From NCBI RefSeq assembly GCF_022458895.1, contig NZ_JAINFL010000010.1, forward strand, positions 62,001-126,000: a DNA stretch of 64,000 nt. Reading direction: 5' to 3'. The stretch is from Roseihalotalea indica (GTDB lineage Bacteria; Bacteroidota; Bacteroidia; Cytophagales; Cyclobacteriaceae). The position numbers were made by a program, and so were the translations under genes. Position 1 is the stretch's first letter, and each line of letters opens with the position of its first letter. Below the pieces are notes generated by a model. That model did not search any database. It was not told the DNA's origin and saw nothing but the letters and a program-made list of their open reading frames with translations. Below, one piece after another: positions 36,533 through 44,378 of the stretch.

Positions 36533-38100
36533 GCTTTTTGTAGTAAAGCAATAACATCCTCACCATTTTCAATCTGCTCGGGGCTAGGCATGTGGTTTTC
36601 GTACATCAGATGCTCAATACTAGCCATAGCTTTATCACGATTTACCCCTAGTGCAGCCTCAATCTTATTGTCTTTAACGTAGTAAGCGATAAAATCCTGA
36701 TCTTCTACTGAGCCATCGTAAATCACCCGATCAAAGCCAGGAGTATAGCCCACGTAGCGGAAGTTGGTACCCTGCTGAGCCGTCCAGAAAAACGGTACGC
36801 TTCGGTAAGCCTCCTGCTTACCTGCCATATTAAAACCAGCCAGGCGCCCTTGCTGGCAAGCCACTCGCCAGTGCTCAATTCGGGTAGGTTTCCCCCGGAA
36901 CGGGAACTGGGCAATATCTCCAGCTACATACACATCATCTGCTGCTTTCAGATATTCATCTACTGAAATGCCGCCATCATCCGCTTTGTCCAGCCCAGAA
37001 ACAAAATCCGTAGCGGGCTTCACCCCAATACCAACTACTACGAGCTCGGTAGCCAGTTTTTTTCCATTTTCCAGAACGACCTCTTCTACCCTATCTTGCC
37101 CTTTGAATTCTTTTACCTTTGTTTCCAGCTCAAAATGAATTCCGTTTTCGTCGTGCAAGCGGCGAATGAGTTTTCCGACAGGCTCTCCCCAGCGGCTGCC
37201 AAAGGGTATTGCTTCCGGAGCTACCACGGTAACTTCGCACTCCAGCTTTTGCAGGCTCATGGCTACCTCCATACCAATGAATGAACTGCCGACCACTGTT
37301 ACTTTTTTCACATTCTTAGCTACCTCTCTGATCTTACGGCTATCGCTTAGCGAACGTAATGTGTAGATTCCCTTTAATTCAGCCCCTGGTGCTTTTAAGG
37401 TATTAACCTTTCCACCAGTACATACAAGTACTTTATCATAAGACAATGAGTTACCATCTTTGAAAACAATACTCTTGGTTTTTACATCGAGCGATGTTAC
37501 TTCCTGTTGTAAACGGTCTACCCCATGCTGCTCATAAAATTCAGGAGAACGCAAAGGCATCCATTCATCCGGAGCTTCATCCTGCAAATACTCTTTACTG
37601 GCATTAGGACGGTCGTAGGGCAAATCTGCTTCAGGGCTGATCATGATTATCTGCCCGGTGAATCCGGCTTCTCGCATGGCCTCCACGGCATAGGCCCCAG
37701 CAGCTCCGCCTCCAATTACAACATAAACTTGTTCGTTCGTAGTATCCCGGTCTGCCATGGGTGGAGTGACTCTGTCTGAGGTATCAGCGGGTACTTTTAC
37801 GTAGACTTTGTCCTCTTCAACCCTCACATCATACGTTGGTAAATCATCAATACCGGGAGGCTCGCACTGTTTTCCTTTTTTTAAATTGAAGCAGGCATGA
37901 TGCCAAGGGCAAATTACCCGATCACCGTGCAAAGCACCTTTTACCAAGGGGGCACCATAATGAGTACAATGGGCATAAATTGCATGGTATTGGCTATTAA
38001 TCCGGGCTAGTAAGACGTCCGTCTCACCTACTTTTACTTGTTTCATATCGCCATCCTGGAGCTCCTGGGTAGTGGCGACAGCTTCTTCGTGGTAGGTCAT
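36529..38100 (-). CDS. Rieske-FAD NAD(P)H reductase (AIFM3/ferredoxin-reductase-like)
   Basis: 523 aa in two parts. The N-terminal Rieske domain (about 1-105) has the 2Fe-2S motifs CTHYG (44) and CPWHHACF (64). The FAD/NAD(P)H reductase (about 125-500) shows VIGGGAAGAYAVEAM, SKEYLQDEAPDEWMPLR, the NADH-binding VVGSSFIGMEVAMSL, the FAD-binding VYVAGDIAQFPF and a C-terminal reductase domain. This fused arrangement matches AIFM3-like proteins and biphenyl-dioxygenase ferredoxin reductases. It may reduce a partner ferredoxin or detoxify an oxidant; the partner is unknown. It follows the 921-aa gene by 65 bases that contain a nested palindrome. Confidence 0.9.
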   Translation of the reverse strand: MTYHEEAVATTQELQDGDMKQVKVGETDVLLARINSQYHAIYAHCTHYGAPLVKGALHGDRVICPWHHACFNLKKGKQCEPPGIDDLPTYDVRVEEDKVYVKVPADTSDRVTPPMADRDTTNEQVYVVIGGGAAGAYAVEAMREAGFTGQIIMISPEADLPYDRPNASKEYLQDEAPDEWMPLRSPEFYEQHGVDRLQQEVTSLDVKTKSIVFKDGNSLSYDKVLVCTGGKVNTLKAPGAELKGIYTLRSLSDSRKIREVAKNVKKVTVVGSSFIGMEVAMSLQKLECEVTVVAPEAIPFGSRWGEPVGKLIRRLHDENGIHFELETKVKEFKGQDRVEEVVLENGKKLATELVVVGIGVKPATDFVSGLDKADDGGISVDEYLKAADDVYVAGDIAQFPFRGKPTRIEHWRVACQQGRLAGFNMAGKQEAYRSVPFFWTAQQGTNFRYVGYTPGFDRVIYDGSVEDQDFIAYYVKDNKIEAALGVNRDKAMASIEHLMYENHMPSPEQIENGEDVIALLQKA

Positions 38101-38109
38101 ATTCAGAAA

Positions 38110-38147
38110 ATAGGTTGATACATTGATAACTCAATGAAAGAACCTAT
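38110..38147. promoter_or_regulatory. Nested palindrome upstream of the Rieske-FAD reductase gene
   Basis: Outer arms ATAGGTT/AACCTAT (7 bp) and inner arms CATTGA/TCAATG (6 bp) are separated by two 4-base internal loops and a 4-base centre (TAAC), all symmetric. It lies 10 bases upstream of the ATG at 38100. A near-consensus -7 box (CAGTTTTG, 38154-38161 on the minus strand) sits just before it. It could be a two-site operator or a leader hairpin; a T-run good enough for a terminator is missing. Confidence 0.45.
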
Positions 38148-38165
38148 TGACCGCAAAACTGTTTA

Positions 38166-40931
38166 TCAGAAGGAAACGATGGACACCTCGTTTTCATATA
38201 CCCGGTAAATACGGTACTGATTGTTAGCATCAGAATATATCAGACCAATCTCATTTGTACTCTCAATCGGACGGTCATTTTGTAATTTTCCGGTTTCGTC
38301 GAAGAGATAGGTAAACTCCTGAATCTTATCGGTAATGGCAATGATCTGATTACCCGCCCCAAAATCGTAATACTGTACGGCGAGCTCATTTCTGGACATA
38401 GCACCGGGCGTAAAATACGATTGCTCAAAAAGGGTTCTGCCAGAAGCATCTAAAATACTTAATCGCTGATTATCCTGCCGGGCCAGAATAAATGTTTTGC
38501 CCAACCGGTCCGGGCTCAGCATAAATTGAGTAGATGAGGAAGCCCGGAATTGCTGCTCACGCTTTAGCAATGTCCCTTCCAGATTTACAGAGATTAGCTC
38601 TCCGTTATCGGAAATTGTTGTAAGTACAGTCTCTTGAAATGTATTTCCCACCTCCACAAAAACAGGATTATGACAAGCTTGCTCCCAGTTCATGGGGAAT
38701 CCGGGGTAGTCTTCGCCACGACGATTAAACACATGCAGTATCCCGTTTTGTTGCAGGGCTATGATGCAATCTTTACCCCTGACTCGCACATGCTGAGGTG
38801 GTTGAGCCAAAGGCTCTGTCAGCGAAAGGGGGTTCCATCCAGGCAGGTTTTCCCGATCCTGACTGTAAAGCCATAAGTTCCCCTGCTGATCGGTCACTAG
38901 AAAGCGATAGTTACGGTTCTGATCGTAATCAAATACTGATAGATACTTTAAATGCTCATTATTGGTAAAATGTAGTGGATAGCCCGGAACATAAGCTCCA
39001 TTACGGTCAAGCAGATGTAACGCTGAGTCAGTAGCAAATAAATACTGTAGCTTATTATTTTGGTAAAAATCTATCTGTGTAACATCACTAAGGATCGTAG
39101 CCGATAACGAATCTGACCATACTACGGACTGGTCTGATGTATTTACCAGATGCACAACACCCGCCTTATCTTGTACCAGCACTTCCAGTTGTTGGTTAGT
39201 ATAGTTTCGGACGACATAAGGTTTTGAGACAAGCGTAGTATCCAGCAACAATTGCTCCTGAGTAGAAAAACCCTGCGAGGCTGCGATTTCAGGTTGCGCC
39301 TGATAGGTAACAGCAATGCTGCTGTAGTACTCATCATCCATTGGACTAAACTGAACGGCTATTTTTTCCAGTTGCTTTAGCGATGCTTTATTTGCCCTGG
39401 CCCAGTCAGCCCATTTGGGAGATAATTGCCCAATCCAGCGATCCCAGTACCGGGGAAGATTTAAAACAATACTAAAAGTGGCCGGGTCTAACGAACGTTC
39501 CAAGAATCTCATTTGTCTGACGGACTTACTCCAGGTGTTTTCGGTTCTCTGATCAGAAATAAGGCGCTTCAATGCATTTACGCTGTTAGACATCACCAAA
39601 AACGAAGAATCCTGAAACCAGAAGCACTCAGAAAATGGCCCGTCAGTTTGCTCACCAAACTCGCCTAAAAGAAACTGTGGTAAAGCAGGGTCATTGAGAT
39701 TATAAAGTGAGTACCCCGCAAAAGACTCTCGAAAAGATAGGGAGTCGCCTGCGTTCTGAAACACTCCCATAGCATCTTCCACTTCTGACTCATCCTCGAT
39801 TTCAATGATAATAAGCTTATCGGGCGGGGTATCCGGACCGGTTTCCATTTCAACCACCCCAATCTCACCTCCTGCCCAGCTCAGCCAGTCAATGAGGTTT
39901 TTTCCAGTTTTCTGCTCAAACTGTTGATATGCCTGCTGTAGCTTGATAGAATCGGTAAGTTGTTGTTGACGGAATCGCTGATACGCATTAGCCCAGGTCT
40001 GTACATCAGTGAAAGAAAACTGGTAAAAAGCGGCGGTACGGCTCGGGAGGTAGTCACTTAACAAAAACGGACGAGCTGCCTGATTCTCAAATGTTGAAAG
40101 GTAGTAAGAAGAGGATTGTGCCTCACCAACCTCACTGAAACCGCTTAAAACCCACTGCCCCTCTTCTACGGTAAGGTCTAATAACATGGTACGTCCCAGG
40201 GCATCGATGACACTGCTCTTCTGCCCTTGTTTTTCGGCAGTGAATATAGAGAACAGCGCCCCCAGTTGCTGACCATTAATATAAAAGTCGCCCTGATCAC
40301 GCTGAGAAAGGGCATTTTGATAAAGAGCACCTCGCCACGAGCTTTCCACATTTTGTTCCTGCTGAAGTCGGCGCACCTGATCTTCTACCAAAAAGGGAGT
40401 AAAACTCCCCATAAGGTAGTTATCCACTCGAACCCATGAGAAACGAGTGTTCTGAGGCTTATATGTCCATTCATGAATGGTAATGCCCTGATATTGCCGT
40501 TGTTCGACACTCCACTTCGGATCTTGCTGGATATTGGCAGAGGCTTGTTGCCAGTAGTTTTCTTCAATGGCCTGATCAAGCTTCACATAAAACGAAAAGC
40601 CAAGATCATCGTTACCGGTCACCTGCCCGGTGATATAGCAGGGCCTATCTTCCAGCCAGGAAGTTAGGTTAGCAATACTATCTAGTGATGGCAGACTAGC
40701 CGAAACAGGTTGGAGATCGGGTAGCGAAGCTAGTACTTTTCCCAAAGGTGTTTCCCGAACTGCCGCCCAGTCTATTGGGAACTGATCGGAGTGATACACC
40801 CACAGTGTCTCTTCTGGCAACAGTTGTCCAATATCAACGGGTTCATCTTGGGCTAAATAGTAAAAATACCCGTATACGCCCGCCCCAAAAACCAGGGCAA
40901 TGCCAATGATGTAACTAAGTTTTCGTAACAC
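38166..40931 (-). CDS. Large membrane-anchored protein of unknown function with C-terminal propeller-like region
   Basis: 921 aa. An N-terminal membrane helix (about 7-27) anchors a large periplasmic part. Residues about 30-560 have alpha/beta repeats with DUF3352-like features (LLPEETLWVYHS, YNLNDPALPQFLLGEFGE). The last 330 residues have propeller-like strands (VVHLVNTSDQSVVWSDSL, LHLLDRNGAYVPGYPLHF, VFNRRGEDYPGFPMNW, all YPG-F/W turns), as in PQQ/FG-GAP-type blades. No catalytic motif was recognised. The -7 box 20 bases upstream gives it its own promoter. Confidence 0.6.
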   Translation of the reverse strand: MLRKLSYIIGIALVFGAGVYGYFYYLAQDEPVDIGQLLPEETLWVYHSDQFPIDWAAVRETPLGKVLASLPDLQPVSASLPSLDSIANLTSWLEDRPCYITGQVTGNDDLGFSFYVKLDQAIEENYWQQASANIQQDPKWSVEQRQYQGITIHEWTYKPQNTRFSWVRVDNYLMGSFTPFLVEDQVRRLQQEQNVESSWRGALYQNALSQRDQGDFYINGQQLGALFSIFTAEKQGQKSSVIDALGRTMLLDLTVEEGQWVLSGFSEVGEAQSSSYYLSTFENQAARPFLLSDYLPSRTAAFYQFSFTDVQTWANAYQRFRQQQLTDSIKLQQAYQQFEQKTGKNLIDWLSWAGGEIGVVEMETGPDTPPDKLIIIEIEDESEVEDAMGVFQNAGDSLSFRESFAGYSLYNLNDPALPQFLLGEFGEQTDGPFSECFWFQDSSFLVMSNSVNALKRLISDQRTENTWSKSVRQMRFLERSLDPATFSIVLNLPRYWDRWIGQLSPKWADWARANKASLKQLEKIAVQFSPMDDEYYSSIAVTYQAQPEIAASQGFSTQEQLLLDTTLVSKPYVVRNYTNQQLEVLVQDKAGVVHLVNTSDQSVVWSDSLSATILSDVTQIDFYQNNKLQYLFATDSALHLLDRNGAYVPGYPLHFTNNEHLKYLSVFDYDQNRNYRFLVTDQQGNLWLYSQDRENLPGWNPLSLTEPLAQPPQHVRVRGKDCIIALQQNGILHVFNRRGEDYPGFPMNWEQACHNPVFVEVGNTFQETVLTTISDNGELISVNLEGTLLKREQQFRASSSTQFMLSPDRLGKTFILARQDNQRLSILDASGRTLFEQSYFTPGAMSRNELAVQYYDFGAGNQIIAITDKIQEFTYLFDETGKLQNDRPIESTNEIGLIYSDANNQYRIYRVYENEVSIVSF

Positions 40932-41310
40932 ACCTGTCTGTTTGCTATTACAAAACTATAAAATTACTCGAAAGACTGCCTATTCAGGGCAGATTTGTGT
41001 ATAAGCCTGTGATATAAAGTGAGCTATAGAATATGAATATAACAAATTCGCACTACGTCCTTTACTCACTCCGACTCTTGTATATAACTCTATATAAAAA
41101 ACAGCAATGGATGCGTTACCTTTCGGGCAGTATTTGACAAGTATTTTTGCGTATGAAATGTGAAGATGTTCTTCTGGAAGATCTTTACCCCCCCCATAGC
41201 TCTTATGCTGAATAAATAATCAGAAGCACAAGACCAAAAGAACATGTTTGAGAGCCTTAATCCGGCATGGTCTCGCACAAAAACTGGCAGTTATTTTAGA
41301 AGACGCTATT
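40932..41310 (-). other. Intergenic region with promoter of the 921-aa gene
   Basis: 379 bases. TAGTTTTG on the minus strand (40951-40958) matches TAnnTTTG and lies 20 bases upstream of the ATG at 40931; the -33 side has only TTTC. A run of eight C residues occurs at 41188-41195. A 62-codon minus-strand frame (41090-41278) shows no start context or motif and is not called. No hairpin typical of a terminator was seen after the kinase gene. Confidence 0.5.
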
Positions 41311-42756
41311 TTAGCGTGAAGCCTGGTACTGATTGGGAAGCATAATAATAAACTCCGTTCCCTGGTTAGGCTCAGATTTAAGCTTGATGGTCCCCTTTAG
41401 CTTCTCAACAGTCTCCCGAACAATATATAAGCCTAATCCAGAACCTTCACTACGGTCGGTAGCTCGGTAAAACATCTCAAAGATATGAGCCAGATGTTCA
41501 GATGCGATTCCCTCACCATTATCAGATATTCTGATGTTAGCACGTTTGCGGGAAACATTGATCTCGATTTTTATTCGAGATTTCTTCACTTCATACCGAC
41601 GATATTTAAAAGCATTAGATATGATATTGTTAAGAATAACCCGCACCTGGGTTAGGTCTGAAACAAATGTAACGGGTTGGCTAATGCGGGTGCTGACCTC
41701 TAAGTTCTTATTATCACCCAAGTGAAAAAAGCTTCCGATGGCCTTCTCTACTTCCAGCATAAAATTGATTTTAACCATTGGGCGGCGCTCCGGGCGATTG
41801 GAGCGAGAGATACTAAGCAAATCTACCAGAAACGCGTCTAGCCGCTTTATACTTCCTTCAATCAGCTCTACGAATTTTCCTCGTTCTTTCTCGTTGGTTT
41901 CCGTTCGTAGTAGAGTAATTAAGCCCTGCATGGAGCGTAGAGGGGCACGAAGATCATGGGATGCATGGTAAACGAAATTATCCAGGCCAACATTTACTTT
42001 CTGTAACGTCTGGATTTGCTCCTGAAAGGAAGAAATATTTTGCGCAAATACTATAACCTGTCCGGCAATTCTTCTCGCTGAAAATAGAGCCCACGCCTTT
42101 CCCGGGGAAACTTCTAGTACCCGGTTCCATAGCTGCCCATTGTCGTTCACCTCCTGAATAAAGGTGAGCCATTCTGGTGAGCGCTGCCAGCGAATATTGG
42201 TAAGGTCATCATCGGGCATGGCAAGCAGTTCTAATGCCGTAGCATTTGCCTCAATAATAGCTCCGGTCTGAGATTCCACATACAATAGTGCCAATGGAAT
42301 TTCGTCTAGGCAGATAGGGTATACTACACCTTTGGATAATTCGCCCTCAGGGGCAAAAGTAAGTGAGATAACTCCTTTATTCTTTGCCTGACGGTTGATT
42401 CTTGCTCTCACTCGGAGAGGTAGCGTTTCACCGCCTGAGCTCTTTTGATAGAGAACAGCTTCCAGTAGTTGAGCATCATCTTTCTCGAGTAACAAGATCA
42501 ATTTTCTAAACTGATCCTCCTGATGCTGGAATACACCATACACCTGCTGAAGCGGAAGAGTAATTTTACGGGGCTCTTTATCGACCTGAAACTGAGCTAT
42601 GGCTTTGCTGTCGCCTACATTCCAGTGAATTTCGGCACCTGAAAGCAAATGGCTGGAGAGATATTGACTATTATATTCCTGAGCAGCGTTATTTGAGTCA
42701 CAATCCCGATGAATTAAGACGGCAGATTTGGAAAACTCAGGTTGATCTATTGACAT
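41311..42756 (-). CDS. PAS-domain sensor histidine kinase, soluble
   Basis: 481 aa, no membrane segment, so it probably senses a cytoplasmic signal. Residues about 1-140 have no clear motif. A PAS fold spans about 150-245 (IPLALLYVESQTGAIIEANATALELL). A short coiled coil leads into the H-box YHASHDLRAPLRSMQ (phosphorylatable His267). The ATPase domain has N-box NNIISNAFKYR (376-386), G1 SDNGEGIA, F-box MFYRATDRS and G2 GSGLGLYIVRE. It resembles bacteriophytochrome- and LuxQ-like HWE/HisKA kinases. No response regulator is adjacent (orphan). Confidence 0.9.
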   Translation of the reverse strand: MSIDQPEFSKSAVLIHRDCDSNNAAQEYNSQYLSSHLLSGAEIHWNVGDSKAIAQFQVDKEPRKITLPLQQVYGVFQHQEDQFRKLILLLEKDDAQLLEAVLYQKSSGGETLPLRVRARINRQAKNKGVISLTFAPEGELSKGVVYPICLDEIPLALLYVESQTGAIIEANATALELLAMPDDDLTNIRWQRSPEWLTFIQEVNDNGQLWNRVLEVSPGKAWALFSARRIAGQVIVFAQNISSFQEQIQTLQKVNVGLDNFVYHASHDLRAPLRSMQGLITLLRTETNEKERGKFVELIEGSIKRLDAFLVDLLSISRSNRPERRPMVKINFMLEVEKAIGSFFHLGDNKNLEVSTRISQPVTFVSDLTQVRVILNNIISNAFKYRRYEVKKSRIKIEINVSRKRANIRISDNGEGIASEHLAHIFEMFYRATDRSEGSGLGLYIVRETVEKLKGTIKLKSEPNQGTEFIIMLPNQYQASR

Positions 42757-42798
42757 GAACGTAATATGCGAATACTATGGACATCGGATATATTAGCA

Positions 42799-42830
42799 CA
42801 AAATTAAGCGAATATTTTAGAATGATGCAA
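42799..42830 (-). promoter_or_regulatory. Promoter of the histidine kinase gene
   Basis: On the minus strand TTG (42828-42830), 21 bases, then TAATTTTG (42799-42806), a full match to the -7 consensus. It ends 42 bases before the ATG at 42756. Confidence 0.6.
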
Positions 42831-42950
42831 TAAATTATCTGAAAGATACATATAAATTATATTGGACTAGGCATCAATATCCAATTCTAAATACATCATT
42901 CGGGATATATCCAATTTTTTTGAAAAAAAGTAAGAATTAAAAGAAGAGCA

Positions 42951-43478
42951 CTAGCGCAAAAACACCCCTTCACTTTCATTATCAAAAACCACTTCAATAT
43001 GCTCTTGCAAAGTAGTAGCCAACTCTAATCCGGTATAGCTAGCCATTACCGGAAATTGAATATGGCTTCGATTGACTAAGACGGCAATTTCTATCTTCTT
43101 TATAGGCTGTTTTAAAAAGGGTGAAAGGCAATAAGCCAGAGTACGTCCCGTATTCAACACATCATCTACCAGAATAATACTTTGTTCGGCAAACGCTGCT
43201 TCAGGAACATTAAACGAAACCTGGGTTTGTTGCTCGGTAAACTTCTGTATGGAAACTTCTACCAACGACAGGGTATTCTTCTCGGCTGAGAAGTGGCTGA
43301 TATGGTCAAGCTCCTGGCAGATCCGCTCGGCTAGATAGTAACCCCGGTCTAGCACTCCGGCAATCAGCAGGCTATCCTGATCAAAATTGCGCTCGTAAAT
43401 TTCGTACGCGATGCGTTTCACTTTTTGGGTGATTTGCTCAGGGGTAAGTAGCAAACGTGAACTTGAAGCGTGGGACAT
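42951..43478 (-). CDS. PyrR-like phosphoribosyltransferase
   Basis: 175 aa, type I PRTase. The PRPP motif is ILVDDVLNTGRTL (near 100-112). The C-terminal signature LVNRSHIQFPVMASYTGLEL with a TTLQEHIEVVF end is like PyrR (bifunctional pyr attenuator/uracil PRTase). The N-terminal helix (TPEQITQKVKRIAYEIYER) is also PyrR-like. It is isolated from pyr genes, and in Bacteroidota such proteins need not regulate transcription, so a plain PRTase role is equally likely. Confidence 0.78.
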   Translation of the reverse strand: MSHASSSRLLLTPEQITQKVKRIAYEIYERNFDQDSLLIAGVLDRGYYLAERICQELDHISHFSAEKNTLSLVEVSIQKFTEQQTQVSFNVPEAAFAEQSIILVDDVLNTGRTLAYCLSPFLKQPIKKIEIAVLVNRSHIQFPVMASYTGLELATTLQEHIEVVFDNESEGVFLR

Positions 43479-43730
43479 GATAAAAGTCAGTAAGCGGTTT
43501 TTGAAGCTCTAATATAACGAATGATGGGTGAAGGGATCATTTTATCATTCATTATCTTCTTTAACATTACTGATGGTGTATGTCAGACATTCATTTAGTC
43601 TGATAGGGGATGTTCAGGCTTTTGGTTTGATTCGAGTGACTCAGCCCACAATTTGCCAAGGAAAAGAATAAATCTGACCTATACGCACTTGTAGGCTGAA
43701 TATAATGCAGCTTGTAATTGAACCTCCAGG

Positions 43731-44228
43731 CTAAACCCGTACCTGATCGGTTTCTTCGGGAATGGGAAGAGACTTGCTATCTTTAAAAGTAGATAGAATT
43801 ACCAGAGACTGTAGGCTGTCAACAACCATTACCTCATTTACCTTATCCAGCATAAGCTGCTGATAAGAGGCAATATCTTTAGCAATGACCCTAAGGATGA
43901 AATCGCTCGTCCCGGTAACGTGGTGACACTCAATTACTTCATCAATCTTGTTAATTGCATCAATGAATGTACGGATACTTTCTTTATCATGCCCGGTCAG
44001 TTTGATCATTACGAAAGTACTGATTCCCAGCCCTATTTTAGCAGTATTGAGTTTAGCATGATAGCTGTCAATGACTCCTAGTGTTTCCAGCTTTTTTACA
44101 CGCTCCAGGGTTGGCGCAGGAGATAAACCAATTTCTTTAGAAAGCTGAGCGTTCGTAATTTTTGCGTTTTTTTGAAGTATGTCAAGAATCTTCCGGTCGA
44201 TCTTGTCAAGTTTTGGGTGTAATGCCAT
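43731..44228 (-). CDS. Lrp/AsnC family transcriptional regulator
   Basis: 165 aa. An N-terminal HTH at about 6-60 (LDKIDRKILDILQKNAKITN, LSKEIGLSPAPTLERVKKLE) is followed by a RAM/AsnC ligand-binding ferredoxin-like domain (about 70-150: STFVMIKLTGHDKESI, ECHHVTGTSDFILRVIAKD). It probably responds to an amino acid and regulates amino-acid metabolism. It stands alone, with 250 bases on its downstream side before the PRTase gene and its own -7 box. Confidence 0.92.
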   Translation of the reverse strand: MALHPKLDKIDRKILDILQKNAKITNAQLSKEIGLSPAPTLERVKKLETLGVIDSYHAKLNTAKIGLGISTFVMIKLTGHDKESIRTFIDAINKIDEVIECHHVTGTSDFILRVIAKDIASYQQLMLDKVNEVMVVDSLQSLVILSTFKDSKSLPIPEETDQVRV

Positions 44229-44254
44229 GAATAATTCTAGTTAAAAAATCCGGT

Positions 44255-44262
44255 CAAATATA
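44255..44262 (-). promoter_or_regulatory. -7 box of the Lrp gene inside a small palindrome
   Basis: TATATTTG on the minus strand matches TAnnTTTG, 27 bases upstream of the ATG. It is flanked by CGGT/ACCG arms (44251-44265), so a dimeric regulator, possibly Lrp itself, could bind over the promoter. No TTG at the -33 distance. Confidence 0.45.
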
Positions 44263-44378
44263 CCGAAAAAATGGACAGTTAATGAATAGATTGATAAAAA
44301 TAGTGACAACATTACCATTTCTTCAAAATAATCTTAGGCAAATCGCTAGATTTATTATAGTAAACGTTAAAATCAGCT

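Noticed and set aside
41188..41195. C8 tract in a non-coding gap as a phase-variation switch
   Set aside because: It is more than 250 bases from the next start codon and not between promoter elements, so no effect can be argued.
41090..41278. 62-codon minus frame between the 921-aa gene and the kinase gene
   Set aside because: Spans a C8 homopolymer and has no motif or coding signal.
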